Positions 61,169-61,833 of a DNA stretch of 61,833 bases are shown piece after piece (the stretch's first letter is position 1; the number at the start of each line of letters is the position of its first letter). The position numbers were made by a program, and so were the translations under genes. Source of the DNA: Liquorilactobacillus satsumensis DSM 16230 = JCM 12392 (lineage in GTDB: Bacteria > Bacillota > Bacilli > Lactobacillales > Lactobacillaceae); assembly GCF_001435195.1 (NCBI RefSeq), contig NZ_AZFQ01000036.1, positions 179,483-241,315 on the forward strand, written 5' to 3'. The notes below the pieces were generated by a model. That model did no database searches. It saw only the letters and a program-made list of their open reading frames with translations, and was not told where the DNA came from.

Positions 61169-61714
61169 ATGCAAAAATTTTATGAATTAAAGATTGGTAG
61201 GGTAACGCGTCAGTTACCAATCATGAAGCTCAACGAGGAGCTTGCAATTGCTTCTTTTGTTTTATTAGGTGATGCAGAGTTAACACATTATGCTGCCGAA
61301 AAACTAGCTGCAAAAATAGATTTTGACTTTGATTATTTAGTTACGATGGAAAGCAAAGGAATCCCGCTGGCACAAGAAGTTTGTCATTTCTTAAAAAAAC
61401 CACGCTATGTAGTATTGCGCAAAAGTATTAAGGATTATATGAAAGTACCAATCAGTGTTCCGGTTAATGCAATTACAACCAGCGCTCAGCAACAGTTAGT
61501 AATTGACGGAAACGATGCTGCATTGTTAAAAGGCAAAAAAGTTGTGATTATTGATGACGTCATCAGCAGTGGAGGTTCGATTGCGGCTGCCGAAAAATTG
61601 TTGCATAAAATAGAGGCAAACGTTGTTGCACGCGTGGCAATTCTGGCAGAAGGTGATGCCGCCAAACGTTCTGATATTCAATTCTTACAAAAACTGCCGC
61701 TGTTTAAAGCTTGA
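61169..61714 (+). CDS. Phosphoribosyltransferase, adenine/xanthine type
   Basis: A 181-residue type I phosphoribosyltransferase. The PRPP-binding loop is VVIIDDVISSGGSI (near 131), with YLVTMESKGIPLAQEV (near 56) forming another phosphate loop and RKSIKDYM near 92 the flexible loop. It resembles adenine phosphoribosyltransferase and xanthine phosphoribosyltransferase; the base cannot be told from sequence alone. It is coupled to the permease gene upstream by a 2-base gap. Purine salvage is the likely role. Confidence 0.85.
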   Translation: MQKFYELKIGRVTRQLPIMKLNEELAIASFVLLGDAELTHYAAEKLAAKIDFDFDYLVTMESKGIPLAQEVCHFLKKPRYVVLRKSIKDYMKVPISVPVNAITTSAQQQLVIDGNDAALLKGKKVVIIDDVISSGGSIAAAEKLLHKIEANVVARVAILAEGDAAKRSDIQFLQKLPLFKA

Positions 61715-61766
61715 GCTGACAGCTTGCGGTGTAATAATCGAATTGTGGTTAGCTGAAATAAAAAAA

Positions 61767-61833
61767 GGAGCTGTGACAAAAGTTAAATTTTGTCACAGCC
61801 CCTCTTTTATTCCGGATAAACGGGTTCCATAAG
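61767..61833 (-). repeat. Modular palindromic intergenic repeat, copy F, cut by the window edge
   Basis: GAGCTGTGACAAAAGTT and AACTTT-type arms form the terminal hairpin (61768-61803), followed by CTCTTTTATTCCGGATAAACGGGTTCCATAAG as in copy E. The remainder lies beyond the window. It can end the purine permease / phosphoribosyltransferase transcript. Confidence 0.8.

Overview
The window looks like chromosome of a low-GC Gram-positive lactic acid bacterium (Lactobacillaceae). This rests on the gene families present (DUF4811 partner of an MFS pump, a close match to the lactobacillar isoleucine 2-epimerase as I remember that protein, T-box and FMN leaders, YkcB/YkcC-type glycosyltransferases) and on AGGAGG-type ribosome binding sites throughout. 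A methyl-accepting chemotaxis protein suggests a motile lineage such as Liquorilactobacillus; that assignment is inference. I recognised no rRNA, tRNA, CRISPR array or transposase.

Layout. 0-7 kb: YagU-like membrane protein, epoxide hydrolase, CDF-like membrane protein, ClC Cl-/H+ exchanger, APC permease, a CzrA-type metal sensor and a small DUF7662-like protein. 7-16 kb: TetR regulator divergent from a giant MMPL exporter, a repeat-rich intergenic region with two large paralogous hairpins, a phosphoesterase, methionine aminopeptidase and the chemoreceptor. 16-25 kb: serine hydrolase and polytopic membrane protein, isoleucine 2-epimerase, a truncated TetR beside an EmrB-type pump with its DUF4811 partner, and a MarR-CDF pair. 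25-34 kb: MsrA, DeoR-HAD pair, MarR with divergent quinone reductase, Na+/H+ antiporter, and a GT39/GT2 pair. 34-42.5 kb: complete kdpFABCDE potassium system. 42.5-48 kb: YjeM-like permease, Trp T-box with trpEG, fluoride riboswitch with two fluC/crcB genes, and a membrane XRE regulator. 48-55 kb: HAD dehalogenase, ArsR-like regulator with a damaged start, CynX/NimT-type MFS gene behind an attenuator-like leader, alpha/beta hydrolase, TMEM175 channel, MBL-TetR pair and GNAT. 55-61.8 kb: FMN riboswitch with ribDEBAH, cadD, and a purine-type permease with a phosphoribosyltransferase.

How it fits together. Much of the window handles ions and stress: K+ (Kdp, TMEM175), Cl- (ClC), Na+/H+ (NapA-like), F- (FluC pair), divalent metals (two CDF proteins, CadD, CzrA-like sensor), drugs (MMPL, EmrB and CynX pumps) and oxidants (MsrA, quinone reductase). 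Most regulators sit beside their likely targets, and several intergenic regions carry clear palindromic operators.

The least explained items are: a modular palindromic repeat present in at least eight copies between genes and acting as terminators; two paralogous long hairpins at about 11.93-12.13 kb whose stems differ in sequence but keep the same architecture and loop; an unclassified attenuator-like leader before the CynX-type transporter; and two or three genes that seem to lack an ATG/GTG/TTG start at the expected place.
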